From Clostridiales bacterium (GTDB lineage Bacteria; Bacillota; Clostridia; Oscillospirales; Oscillospiraceae): a DNA stretch of 64,000 nucleotides. Shown here piece after piece: positions 38,699-47,042 of this stretch. The notes below the pieces were generated by a model that saw only the letters and a program-made list of their open reading frames with translations, made no database searches and was not told the DNA's origin. The number at the start of each line of letters is the position of its first letter. Within the stretch, counting starts at the first letter, position 1. The DNA is taken from contig SFPN01000001.1 in assembly GCA_004551945.1 (NCBI GenBank), forward strand, positions 1-64,000, in the 5' to 3' direction. The translations under genes and the position numbers were made by a program.

Positions 38699-39882
38699 GC
38701 CCACACCTCCTCCAGAATGGCGAGAATGTCCTCATAGTCCGCCTGGGCGGGGTTCACGATGATGGCCCCGTCGTTGAGGGCGGTGCGGGCCACAGCGTCG
38801 AAGTCCTCCTTCTTCACCTTGCCGGTGGCGGTCAGGGTGGTGGGCAGGCCGGTGAGGTCGGACAGCTCCTGGCGCAGGTCGGTGAGGAAGGCGATGGTCC
38901 GCTCGGCCCGCTGGCCGGCGGGGGTCTCGGCGTAGATCTCAGGTCCTGCCAGGTAAAGGAGAAGCTCTCCGTACCGCTCCCGGCAGGTGTCCAGGTTGTA
39001 CTTCATAACGGCGGGGAGCAGAATGGTCATGGCGTCCCCGTGGGCCACCCGGCACACCCCGCCCAGGGCGTGGCCGATGGCGTGGACCAGGCCCACCATA
39101 GAGTTGGAAAAAGCCGCGCCGGCCAGAAGGCTGCCGTTTGCCATCACCATCCGGGCCTTCCGGTCCTTTCCGCTTCGCACCACAATGGGCAGGGCGCGGG
39201 CCAGCTGGCCCATGGCCTTCTCCGCAAAGGAGTCGCTCACCGGGTTGCGCTGGAGGCAGGTGGCCGCCTCGATGGCGTGGACCAGGGCGTCAAAGCCCGT
39301 GGAGGCGGTGATCCGGGGAGGCAGGGTCTCGGTCATCCGGGGGTCCAGCACCGCCACGTCGGGGAGGAGGTGGTAGCTGAGAAACTCCATCTTGACCTTG
39401 GTTTCGGGGTTGTTCACCACGGCCACCAGGGTGGCCTCGCTGCCGGTTCCGGCGGTGGTGGGCACCGCCACGAAGGGCACGTGCTCCCCCCGGGGCAGAA
39501 CCTCGGCTCCGGCGGCGTCCAGCAGGTCATGGCCCGCCTGGGACAGGACCATGCCCACCCCCTTGGCGGTGTCGATCACCGAACCGCCGCCCACGGCGAT
39601 GAGGCTGTCGCAGCCCAGCTGACGGTAGAGGGCGGCGATGCGGTTGACCACCTGAATGGAGGAGTCCGGCGGGATCTGGCAGAAGGTCTCCACAGCGGTC
39701 ATGCCCCCCTGGACCAGGGCGGCCTGGACGGTGGCGACGGTGCCCACCTTTTCCAGCCCCTCGTCGCTGAGCAGAAGGGGACGGAAGGCCCCCAGGGTGT
39801 TCAGTTCGTGGGGGATGTGCTCAAGGGCCTCCACGCCGGAGAGGATTTTTGTGGGGAGCTTGAATTCGTAGTATGCGGACAT
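38695..39882 (-). CDS. Iron-containing alcohol dehydrogenase
   Basis: 395 residues. NAD-binding half with GGGSVIDTAKGVG and TTAGTGSEAT; metal-binding half with FDALVHAIEAA, GLVHAIGHALGGVCRVAHGD, which supplies the Asp/His ligands (Asp near residue 198 and three His). It interconverts alcohol and aldehyde, presumably feeding the ALDH next to it. GGAGG precedes the ATG. The first 82 bp overlap the SCP2-like gene. Confidence 0.96.
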   Translation of the reverse strand: MSAYYEFKLPTKILSGVEALEHIPHELNTLGAFRPLLLSDEGLEKVGTVATVQAALVQGGMTAVETFCQIPPDSSIQVVNRIAALYRQLGCDSLIAVGGGSVIDTAKGVGMVLSQAGHDLLDAAGAEVLPRGEHVPFVAVPTTAGTGSEATLVAVVNNPETKVKMEFLSYHLLPDVAVLDPRMTETLPPRITASTGFDALVHAIEAATCLQRNPVSDSFAEKAMGQLARALPIVVRSGKDRKARMVMANGSLLAGAAFSNSMVGLVHAIGHALGGVCRVAHGDAMTILLPAVMKYNLDTCRERYGELLLYLAGPEIYAETPAGQRAERTIAFLTDLRQELSDLTGLPTTLTATGKVKKEDFDAVARTALNDGAIIVNPAQADYEDILAILEEVWA

Positions 39883-40376
39883 TTCAGTTTACCTCCAAAC
39901 AGTACCGCCCCATAGACCCGGGCGGAGGATACTTCCTTCTTGGGCAGCCGTTTCAGAATGCGCTTGGCTAAAATGGCGGGGAACAAATAGGCCTCGGCCA
40001 GGTCCACGCACCGGACGAAGGGCATGGCGATGCCCATGTTCCCCTTCAGCACAAACTTGTGCTGGGCGTAGGCCTGGGCCACGCTGATCTGGCCGGTAAA
40101 GACCCGGAAGGCGTCAGCGGGGCTTTTAAAGCGGATGGTCACGTCCCCTTCCGCGTCCTGGGGCAGCTTCTGAAAACCCTGGTCAGTGCCGGTGACGGTG
40201 AAGCCCCGGGCGCCGGGAATTTCCAGCTTCAGGCTCTTGCCCTTGGGCCAGTTCTTCGCCTCGGCCCGGACCCGGCTGTCTGCCTGGGACAAATATTTCA
40301 GCGCGCGGAACAGGCAGGTGGAAACCAGGCTGCAAGTGGCGCACTGCATACACATTTTTATGGATCCTTTGGCCAC
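39801..40376 (-). CDS. SCP2-like lipid-binding protein
   Basis: 191 residues from GTG 40376, 9 nt after AGGAGG. The Cys-rich N-terminus (MCMQCATC) is followed by an SCP2-like alpha/beta region: LEIPGARGFTVTG, DAEGDVTIRFKSPADAFRVF and FVLKGNMGIAMPF. SCP2-type domains carry hydrophobic ligands. The last 25-30 residues read into the start of the ADH gene, an 82-bp overlap; a shift of one base near 39900 would end the protein at the ADH ribosome-binding site, so the C-terminus may be extended by a frameshift. The family assignment is moderate. Confidence 0.65.
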   Translation of the reverse strand: MAKGSIKMCMQCATCSLVSTCLFRALKYLSQADSRVRAEAKNWPKGKSLKLEIPGARGFTVTGTDQGFQKLPQDAEGDVTIRFKSPADAFRVFTGQISVAQAYAQHKFVLKGNMGIAMPFVRCVDLAEAYLFPAILAKRILKRLPKKEVSSARVYGAVLFGGKLKCPHTTNSSSPQKSSPAWRPLSTSPTN

Positions 40377-40464
40377 AGATCCATCCCTCCTTCGGTAATC
40401 GCTGATTCCACACAGGAAATGTGGGAGTTGCTTCCATCATACCGCGGATGGGATAAGATTGCAA

Positions 40465-40499
40465 GGAAAAAGAAACGGCCCTTCATGAGAAGGACCGTT
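40465..40499 (-). terminator. Terminator of the zapA-to-PBP2 operon
   Basis: On the minus strand AACGGTCCTT-CTCATG-AAGGGCCGTT then TCTTTTT. Confidence 0.82.
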
Positions 40500-40509
40500 C
40501 GAGCTATTT

Positions 40510-40537
40510 AGCTCCCCCTCTGGGGGAGCTTTTTTTG
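40510..40537 (+). repeat. Solo family A terminal hairpin with T-run
   Basis: AGCTCCCCCTCTGGGGGAGC followed by TTTTTTT: the tip of family A alone. It could terminate transcription on the plus strand. Confidence 0.7.
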
Positions 40538-40550
40538 TTTTATAGGGTGG

Positions 40551-42242
40551 TCAATTCTGTCCTTCCGCCCAGGCCTGGATGATGGCGGCGGCGACGGGAC
40601 CCAGCGCGCTGCCGCTGCCCCCCTGCTCGGCCACCAGGGCCAGGGCGATCTGGGGGTCCTCATAGGGGGCGAAGCACACCAGCACCGCGTTGGAGGTCTC
40701 CTCCCCGGTGACCTGGGCCGAGCCGGTCTTGGCCCCGGCGGTCACCGGCAGGGACCGGAAGGCGCCGGACAGGGACCCGCTCTGGGTCACCGCCAGCATC
40801 CCCTCCTTGATGGCGTTCAGGTTCTCCTCCGACAGGGTGAGCTTTCCCAGGGTGACGGGGGTGTAGGGCGCCTCCCCCTCCGCCTGCTTCAGAATGTGCA
40901 CCTGCTTCCGCTCGCCCCCGCCCACCAAAGTGGCGGTCATGTGGGCCAGCTGGAGGGGGGTGAAGCGGTTGTTCTCCTGGCCAATGGCGGCGGAGAGGAC
41001 GCTGCCCTCATACCAGGTGCCCCCGATGGACTGGGTGTAGGCAGGACCGGCCACCACCCCCGCCTGCTCCCCAGCCAGCTCGATGCCCGTCTTGACCCCC
41101 AGGCCCAGGGCACGGGCGTAAATATCCAGGGTTTCAATACCCACCCGGCGGCCGGCGTCGTAGAAGAACACGTTGCAGGAGTCGGCAATGGCCTGGGAGA
41201 CGGTCTCCAGGCCGTGGGTCCGGCCCTCCTGGCGGTAGAGCCAGCACTGGGGCTGGGGGCTTTTATAATAGGTGTACCGGCCGGTGTCCAGAATCTGGGT
41301 CTCCGGGGTGAGGAAGCCCTCCTCCAAAGCGGCGGCGGCGGTGACCAGCTTGAAGGTGGAGCCGGGGGCGTACAGCCCCTGAACCGCCCGGTTCATGAGG
41401 GGGTGGGCCGGGTCCTGAGACAGGACTTCATACGCCGCAGAAAAGTCTGCGGTGTCGTACCCCGGCAGGCTCACCATGGCCAGCACTCCGCCGTCCTCCA
41501 CGTCCAGCACCACCGCCGCCCCGCCGGGGGACTGAGGGTTCCGGTCCAGAAAAGCGGTCAGGGCCTCCTGGGCGGCGGTCTGGATGTCCTTGTCCAGGGT
41601 GAGGGTTACGTCCTTTCCCGGCTGGGGGGTGACAGAGTAGGACTGGCCGGTGACCTGGCCGGACCGGTCGATTTCCACCACCCGGGTGCCGGGGGTGCCG
41701 CGGAGCAGAGCCTCAAAGGCCGCCTCGGCCCCGTCCTTGCCCACCAGGGCGTCCATGGCATAGCCCTGGTCCTGATAGGTCTCCCACTCCTGGGGGCTCA
41801 TGGCACCCACCCGGCCCAGAAGGTGCGGGGCCAGGCCGCCGCTGCTCTCCCGGGTAACGGCGGGGACGAGAGTAACCCCGGTGAGGGCCTCCTCTTTGAT
41901 CCGGGCCAGGAGACGGGACGTCACCGGCTGGATGGACCCCTCTCCGGACCAGGCGACCCCCTCCTCCTGGCAGAGGACCGCCAGCCGGCGGAGAACGGTC
42001 TCCGGGCAGTCCTCCGCCAAGTCCGCCCGCCACTGGGTTACGTCCTGGGCCAGGACCTCCCCGTTCCGGTCCAGGAGGCGGCCCCGGGCGGCGGGGACCG
42101 TCTCCACCTGGGCGATGCTCCGCTGGGATTTTTCATAGTAGGCTGCCCCGGAGACCACCTGGAGATTCCAGAGCAGGCCCACAAACACCACCAGCAGGGC
42201 GGCGAAAAAAGCGGCAGCGGGAATGAGACGGGTCAGACGCAT
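40551..42242 (-). CDS. Penicillin-binding protein 2-type transpeptidase
   Basis: 563 residues. One N-terminal membrane anchor (ARLIPAAAFF-like segment, residues 5-28), a dimerisation domain (PAARGRLLDRNGEVLAQD), and a transpeptidase domain with SxxK (APGSTFKLV, active Ser), SxN (SCNVFFYDAG) and KTG (AKTGSAQVTG). It cross-links peptidoglycan during elongation. Its place after mreC and mreD supports a role in the rod complex. It is shorter than E. coli PBP2. GGAGG precedes the ATG. A family A element lies between it and mreD. Confidence 0.95.
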   Translation of the reverse strand: MRLTRLIPAAAFFAALLVVFVGLLWNLQVVSGAAYYEKSQRSIAQVETVPAARGRLLDRNGEVLAQDVTQWRADLAEDCPETVLRRLAVLCQEEGVAWSGEGSIQPVTSRLLARIKEEALTGVTLVPAVTRESSGGLAPHLLGRVGAMSPQEWETYQDQGYAMDALVGKDGAEAAFEALLRGTPGTRVVEIDRSGQVTGQSYSVTPQPGKDVTLTLDKDIQTAAQEALTAFLDRNPQSPGGAAVVLDVEDGGVLAMVSLPGYDTADFSAAYEVLSQDPAHPLMNRAVQGLYAPGSTFKLVTAAAALEEGFLTPETQILDTGRYTYYKSPQPQCWLYRQEGRTHGLETVSQAIADSCNVFFYDAGRRVGIETLDIYARALGLGVKTGIELAGEQAGVVAGPAYTQSIGGTWYEGSVLSAAIGQENNRFTPLQLAHMTATLVGGGERKQVHILKQAEGEAPYTPVTLGKLTLSEENLNAIKEGMLAVTQSGSLSGAFRSLPVTAGAKTGSAQVTGEETSNAVLVCFAPYEDPQIALALVAEQGGSGSALGPVAAAIIQAWAEGQN

Positions 42243-42262
42243 AAATTACCTCCTTTTCCCCC

Positions 42263-42468
42263 CTTGGCTCCCCCTCTGGGGGAGCTGTCAGCGAAGCTGA
42301 CTGAGAGGGCGGTGCAGCGTGGATTGACGCGCAAGCCTTTAGGGTGGAGTAGAAACTTAGATATTGGGGGGTTGTTCCTACGGACAGGCCGTTCTTCCCT
42401 TCCACATTGAGTCGCCCTCTCAGTCTTCGGGCCTGTGGCCCGAATCCAGCTCCCCCAGAGGGGGAGCT
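42263..42468. mobile_element. MITE-like element, family A, copy 2 (206 bp), opposite orientation
   Basis: It has the same terminal inverted repeats and body as 17025-17262, reversed; the right end has CCAAG replaced by T residues. In the arm next to one end, copy 1 has TTTGCCC/GGGCAAA where copy 2 has TTCGGGCC/GGCCCGAA: the sequence differs but pairing is kept. It splits mreD from the PBP2 gene. Confidence 0.82.
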
Positions 42469-42471
42469 TTT

Positions 42472-42930
42472 TTATGGGCGCTTCTTCTCCCTCCCCACCA
42501 GCAGAACCGCCAGGGGGAACAGGGCGGCGGAGAGGAGAAGCTCCGGGCCCGCAATGCGCAGGCAGGCGGCAAAAGACGCGCCGGTGAGCCAGTGGCCCAG
42601 CACCAGCAGGATCTCCCACCCCGCCAGCACCGCGCCGGTCCGCAGCCAGTTCCCCCAGAACCCCCACCGCCGGGGAAACACCGCCCCGGCCACACCCCCG
42701 GCCAGGGGCAGCAGAGCCAGCACCCAGGGAGAGGCCCCGGAAAACAGGCACAAAAATCCCCCCAGCAGGCCGTATCCCGCCCCCCGGTCCGCCCCCTGGA
42801 AAAGCCCCAGCAGGCACACGACAGAAGGCAGCAGCCAGGGGCTCACCCCCCACACCGGGAACCAGGCCAGCAGCCCCCGCTGGAGAAGAAAGGCCAGGAC
42901 CACCGCCAGGGTCCCCCGAACCGCCCCCAT
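42472..42930 (-). CDS. mreD: Rod shape-determining protein MreD
   Basis: 152 residues, very hydrophobic, about five membrane segments (TLAVVLAFLLQRGLLAWFPV, LLPSVVCLLGLFQGADRG, YGLLGGFLCLFSG). GAxYGLLGGxLxD-like spacing fits MreD. It is a membrane partner of MreC in the elongation complex. It starts directly after the mreC stop. Little strong sequence identity is expected in this family, so context carries weight. Confidence 0.85.
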   Translation of the reverse strand: MGAVRGTLAVVLAFLLQRGLLAWFPVWGVSPWLLPSVVCLLGLFQGADRGAGYGLLGGFLCLFSGASPWVLALLPLAGGVAGAVFPRRWGFWGNWLRTGAVLAGWEILLVLGHWLTGASFAACLRIAGPELLLSAALFPLAVLLVGREKKRP

Positions 42931-43773
42931 CTACTGATCCTCCCAAAAGGCGGTGACCACAAAGACCTGGCCCAGGTTGTCCAGGTCCGCCGCCGGGGTG
43001 AGGATGGCGGACCGGGTGAGGCCCCCGGGGTCCTCCTCCAAGGCGGTCACCCGGCCCACCACCAGACCGGAGGGGTAGCTCTCCTGGGCGGCGAAGGTCA
43101 CCACCCCCTCCCCTGCCCGCACCGGATCCTCTTTGGTGAGACAGGTGAGCTTCAGCTTCCCCTGGGGCAGCAGGGAAAGATCCCCCTCCAAAGGCCCCAG
43201 GACCCCGGAGGATGTGGCCATCCCCGCCATCTGGAAGGACCCGTCGCAGAGCAGGGTAACCGCTGCCCAGCTGCCCCCGGCCTCCTTCACCCGGCCCACC
43301 AGCGCGCCTCCCGCGTCAATCACGCACTGGCCGGCCCGGACCCCCTGGCTGGTTCCTTTGTCAATGGTGACCGTCCCCTGCCAGTTGTCCGGGGACCGGG
43401 CGATCACCCAGGCCGGTTCCAGGGTCAGGTCCTGGCTGACGGCGGTGAAGTCCAGCAGGGACCGAAGGCGCTGGTTTTCCGCCGCGGCCAGCAGGCCCGC
43501 CTGGGCCTCCTTCTCCCGCTCCTCCAGCTCCTGCCGCAGGGCGGCGTTCTCCTCCCGGAGCCGGTCGATCCCCTGAAAATAGTCGGAAACCTGCCGGATC
43601 TGCTCCGACGCCGCCGAAAAAAGGCGCAAAAAAGGCCGCGACGCCGTCTCCAACAGACTGCGGGGCGGCCCGGCGGTCCCCTTCAGGACCAAAGCCAGCG
43701 CCGCCGCCAGCAGGCTCAGAGACAGAGCCGCGGTTGCGATCACGATCCACTTGTGGCGGAATGGTTGTTTCAA
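42931..43773 (-). CDS. mreC: Rod shape-determining protein MreC
   Basis: 280 residues from TTG 43773, 7 nt after GGAGGAGG and overlapping the maf stop (TTGA). One membrane segment near the N-terminus (IVIATAALSLSLLAAALALV), a coiled coil (RLREENAALRQELEEREKEA) and the periplasm-side beta domain (VIARSPDNWQGTVTIDKGTS, GLVVGRVTALEEDPGG). It organises cell-wall elongation with MreD and PBP2. A longer upstream frame is excluded because it would run through maf. Confidence 0.92.
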   Translation of the reverse strand: MKQPFRHKWIVIATAALSLSLLAAALALVLKGTAGPPRSLLETASRPFLRLFSAASEQIRQVSDYFQGIDRLREENAALRQELEEREKEAQAGLLAAAENQRLRSLLDFTAVSQDLTLEPAWVIARSPDNWQGTVTIDKGTSQGVRAGQCVIDAGGALVGRVKEAGGSWAAVTLLCDGSFQMAGMATSSGVLGPLEGDLSLLPQGKLKLTCLTKEDPVRAGEGVVTFAAQESYPSGLVVGRVTALEEDPGGLTRSAILTPAADLDNLGQVFVVTAFWEDQ

Positions 43774-44372
43774 AGGGCGTCCTCCTCCCGCCCGGCTGAC
43801 AGGGCGAGACAGTCCACACCGAAATCCAGCAGCATGCGCCCCAGGCGGCAGACGGGCAGGCCCACCACCGCGCTGTAGTCCCCCTGGATGCCCTCCACCA
43901 GCAGAGCCCCCAGGCCCTGGATGCCGTAGGCTCCGGCCTTGTCCATGGGCTCCCCGGTGCGGACGTACCGGGCGATCTCCTGGGGTGTGAGGTGCCGGAA
44001 GGTCACCTGGGTCACCTCCACCTGGGATACCACCCGGTCCCCCTGGCAGACGGTGATACCGGTGCACACCTCATGGCTGCGGCCGGAGAGGGCGGCAAGC
44101 ATCTCCTCCGCCTGGGCGGGAGAGGCGGGCTTGCCCAGAATCTCCCCGTCCCGGACCACCACGGTGTCCGAGCCGATGACGATGGCCTCCGGGTCCTCCT
44201 GGCGGGCTGCCCACAGGGCCTTCTCCCGGGAGAGGGCCTCCACCAGCTGCCGGGCGGGCAGGCCGGAGAGGGCGGTTTCGTCGATTTCCGGTGCTTTGGT
44301 TGTAAACTCCAGTCCCATCTTCCCCAGCAGCTCCTTCCGGCGGGGAGATTGGGACGCTAACACTATTTTCAT
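43770..44372 (-). CDS. maf: Maf-family nucleoside triphosphate pyrophosphatase
   Basis: 200 residues from ATG 44372 (GGAGG 6 nt upstream). Typical motifs: start KIVLASQSPRRKELL, SREKA, VIGSDTVV, LGKP and GAYGIQG. Maf proteins hydrolyse non-canonical NTPs such as dTTP, UTP or modified forms and are linked to division arrest. In Bacillota maf often precedes mreBCD, as here (mreB itself is absent). It follows the U32 peptidase gene by 58 bp. Confidence 0.95.
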   Translation of the reverse strand: MKIVLASQSPRRKELLGKMGLEFTTKAPEIDETALSGLPARQLVEALSREKALWAARQEDPEAIVIGSDTVVVRDGEILGKPASPAQAEEMLAALSGRSHEVCTGITVCQGDRVVSQVEVTQVTFRHLTPQEIARYVRTGEPMDKAGAYGIQGLGALLVEGIQGDYSAVVGLPVCRLGRMLLDFGVDCLALSAGREEDAL

Positions 44373-44430
44373 CGGTTTCCTCCGTTTTTTCCATCGAATT
44401 TGGGTGGGTGGGGATTTTTTCTCCGGGGGC

Positions 44431-46527
44431 TCACTCCACCCCGCGGTAATACAATCCCCGGGTGAACCCTTCCGGCGGGTCTGGCTGGCCGGTGCGGTAG
44501 GCAGCAAACACCCGGGCGCAGGCTTCTGCGCTCTCCCGCAGGAAGGACAGGCGGGCGTAGGTCACCCCCGTGCGCTGCCAGTCCGCTTTCTTGTCCGCCA
44601 GCCACAGGATTTTGGCGTTGAACAGCTCGTTCCGGCAGCCCCAGGCCTTTTCCACGGGGAAGTCCTCCCCCTTCCGGTCCCGGAGGGACTGGGGACTTTC
44701 CTCACAGTGACAGCCCCGGCCCCGGTTTTTCAGGATGCAGTTCTCTGTGAGCATCAGGGGCAGGCGGCCGTAGACCAGCAGCTCCGTGTCCAGGGGCTTG
44801 CTCAGGTCCCGGATCTGGGCCAGCTTGCTCTCAAAGGACACCGCGGCGGAGGCAAAGCCCAGGCAGGCCAGCTCCCCGGCGGTGAGGCTGTTGGTGAGCC
44901 CCAGCCCAAAGTCTCCCCGGGGAATCAGGCCGTAGTCTCTTGCCAGAGAAAGCTGGCCCATGTGCCCCAGCAGGGCCGACTGCACCCCCGCCCTTTGGGC
45001 GGCGGCCAGCTCCTGTTCCAGCCGGGGCCGCTCCCGGTCCCAAGCCACCCGGGGCAGGACGGTTCCGAACTCCACCGCCGGGTAGTCTTTCACCAGCGCC
45101 GCCACTTCTTCCTCGTGGGCGGCGATCTCGTCGCAGGGCAGATACACCAGGGCCGGATCCTGGTCCAGGATTTCCCGGGAAACCTGGGCCCACCGGCGGA
45201 AGGACAGGGAAAAGACAGGCGGGTTCTCACGTCCTCGCACCCGCTCGGGCGGGGTAAAGGGTAAGGTCCGCCGGGAAGGCAGGGCCGTGCGGGCCTCGTC
45301 CAGCCCCGCCAGCACCTCCCGCCGCAGGGCGTTCAGGGCGGACATGGGAACGGACAGGCCAGGCTCCACCTCCGCCTCCACAGCCTGGGCGGCGTAGACG
45401 GTTCCCCCGGTCTTGGCCAGCTGGGTCTGGATCTGCTCCTCCGTCACCGCCCGGCTGCGGGCGGCCTCGGGGACCGGTCCCTGGGCCCTGGCGGTGTGAC
45501 CGGCCTCGTCCCAGGCGGTGACGGACAGGGGCTGGTCCTTCTTCACCTGGGCACCAAACCAAACGGGGGTCAGCTTGTGCTCCCCCCGGCTGTAAGTCTG
45601 CCTGGCTTTTTCAAACAGCGCCGCCGGGTCCTTTGTCCCTTCGGGCCGGGTGCCGAACATGGCGGGGCCTTTCTGGTCGTTGTAGTAGCCCTGGGTGAAC
45701 CCCTGGCGGGAAAAGGCGGCTTCCAGCTCCCCTAGCTCCTGGCGGGTGGGCTCCCGGTGCTCCCGGAGGGCGGCGGCGTAGATCCCCGTGACAACAGAGA
45801 CGTACTCCGGCCGCTTCATGCGGCCCTCGATTTTCAGGCAGGCAACCCCCATCTCCTCCAGCTCCCTTAGCTCACCGGCCAGGGACATGTCTTTTAACGA
45901 GAGGGGGTGGCTGTTCCCCTTGTCCCCCGGCCAGCGGAAGGCCAGGCGGCAGGGCTGGGCGCACAGGCCCCGGTTGCCGCTGCGTCCCCCCAGCACGGCG
46001 GACAGGAAGCACTGGCCGCTGTAGCACATGCACAGGGCCCCGTGGACGAAGATCTCGATCTCCACCGGGGACCTGGCGCACAGATTCTCAATGGCGGACC
46101 GGGACAGCTCCCGGGACAGAACCACCCGGGTCATCCCCAAATCCGCGCAGGCTTTAATGCCGTCCAGGTCGTGGACGGTCATCTGGGTGGAGGCGTGAAG
46201 GTCCACGTCGGGAACGGTGTCCCGCAGGAGCCTGGCCACCCCCAGGTCCTGGACCAGGATAGCGTCCACCCCGGCGTGGGAGGCAAAGGCCGCAGTCTCG
46301 GCGGCCAGGGGCAGCTCCCGGTCGGACAGGAGGGTGTTCAACGTCAGGTAGACCTTGGTTCCCCGCAGGTGGCAGTATGCTACCCCCCGGGCCAGGTCCT
46401 CCAGGGAAAAATTCTTTGCGTTGCGGCGGGCGTTTAAGGGGCCGCAGCCCAGATAGACCGCGTCCGCCCCGGCCTGGACCGCGGCGGTCAGGGCCTCAGG
46501 GGAACCGGCCGGCGCCAGAAGCTCCAT
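44431..46527 (-). CDS. U32-family peptidase / RNA hydroxylation-type protein with DUF3656
   Basis: 698 residues from ATG 46527 (GGAGG 8 nt upstream). N-terminal U32 domain: ELLAPAGSPEALTAAVQAGA, DAVYLG, HASTQMTVHD, the signature EIEIFVHGALCMCYSGQCFL with SAVLGGRSGNRGLCAQPCR, whose Cys residues can bind an iron-sulfur cluster. DUF3656-type middle and a C-terminal part (GCHCEESPQSLRDRKGEDFP) with more Cys follow. E. coli homologues (RlhA, TrhP) act in RNA hydroxylation; others were described as collagenase-like. An RNA role is likely but not shown. Confidence 0.92.
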   Translation of the reverse strand: MELLAPAGSPEALTAAVQAGADAVYLGCGPLNARRNAKNFSLEDLARGVAYCHLRGTKVYLTLNTLLSDRELPLAAETAAFASHAGVDAILVQDLGVARLLRDTVPDVDLHASTQMTVHDLDGIKACADLGMTRVVLSRELSRSAIENLCARSPVEIEIFVHGALCMCYSGQCFLSAVLGGRSGNRGLCAQPCRLAFRWPGDKGNSHPLSLKDMSLAGELRELEEMGVACLKIEGRMKRPEYVSVVTGIYAAALREHREPTRQELGELEAAFSRQGFTQGYYNDQKGPAMFGTRPEGTKDPAALFEKARQTYSRGEHKLTPVWFGAQVKKDQPLSVTAWDEAGHTARAQGPVPEAARSRAVTEEQIQTQLAKTGGTVYAAQAVEAEVEPGLSVPMSALNALRREVLAGLDEARTALPSRRTLPFTPPERVRGRENPPVFSLSFRRWAQVSREILDQDPALVYLPCDEIAAHEEEVAALVKDYPAVEFGTVLPRVAWDRERPRLEQELAAAQRAGVQSALLGHMGQLSLARDYGLIPRGDFGLGLTNSLTAGELACLGFASAAVSFESKLAQIRDLSKPLDTELLVYGRLPLMLTENCILKNRGRGCHCEESPQSLRDRKGEDFPVEKAWGCRNELFNAKILWLADKKADWQRTGVTYARLSFLRESAEACARVFAAYRTGQPDPPEGFTRGLYYRGVE

Positions 46528-46540
46528 GCAGGCGGCCTCC

Positions 46541-46888
46541 TTACTTCTTTTCCTTGGTCTCCGGCTTGGCGGCTTTTTCCGCCCGGGCGGCCTTGCGGGC
46601 CTCCCGCTTCTGCTCCGCCAGCTCCTTGGACAGGCGGGCATTTTCGTCCAGGGCCTGCTTCAGTTGGGCCCGGAGATTGTCGGACACCTGCCGCTCCTTG
46701 CTGTACTTGTCCGCCAGGTTCAGGGCGGAGAGCACCGCCCCGTCGGTAATGGAGAGGGTGGTGCCGGTCATGGCCTGGTCCATCTCCTTGTTCACAAGGT
46801 CGGCGCACTGCTGGATGTAGCTTTCGTCCTCCTCCGCCAGGATGCGGTAGGTCTGGTGGTGGATATGAATGGTCACCCGGTTTGCCAT
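46541..46888 (-). CDS. zapA: Cell division protein ZapA
   Basis: 115 residues. N-terminal ZapA fold (RVTIHIHHQTYRILAEEDES, YIQQCADLVNKEMDQAM) followed by a coiled coil (LRAQLKQALDENARLSKELA) and a Lys/Ala/Glu-rich tail. It bundles FtsZ filaments at the division site. It is first of the operon zapA-U32-maf-mreC-mreD-PBP2, with a 13-bp gap to the next gene. AAGGAGG precedes the ATG. Confidence 0.92.
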   Translation of the reverse strand: MANRVTIHIHHQTYRILAEEDESYIQQCADLVNKEMDQAMTGTTLSITDGAVLSALNLADKYSKERQVSDNLRAQLKQALDENARLSKELAEQKREARKAARAEKAAKPETKEKK

Positions 46889-46929
46889 ATACTCTTCCTC
46901 CTTCGAGGGTATTTTCTTTAGAATGGTTT

Positions 46930-46938
46930 ATTATACCA
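46930..46938 (-). promoter_or_regulatory. Extended -10 promoter of the zapA operon
   Basis: On the minus strand TGG-TATAAT (46938-46930), no good -35 box, 42 bp upstream of the ATG. Confidence 0.6.
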
Positions 46939-46981
46939 TGTTTCGACACAGTTTGGTAGTCCCCTCATTGCCCCTGATCCC

Positions 46982-47010
46982 TTGTCAATTCTTCCGCTTT
47001 CCTGTAGAAT
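46982..47010 (+). promoter_or_regulatory. Promoter of the DnaD/DnaI operon
   Basis: TTGTCA (46982-46987), a 17-bp spacer and TAGAAT (47005-47010), 33 bp upstream of the ATG, divergent from the zapA promoter. Confidence 0.65.
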
Positions 47011-47042
47011 AAGAGGATACCACAGGAAAGGAGGCCTTCGTC

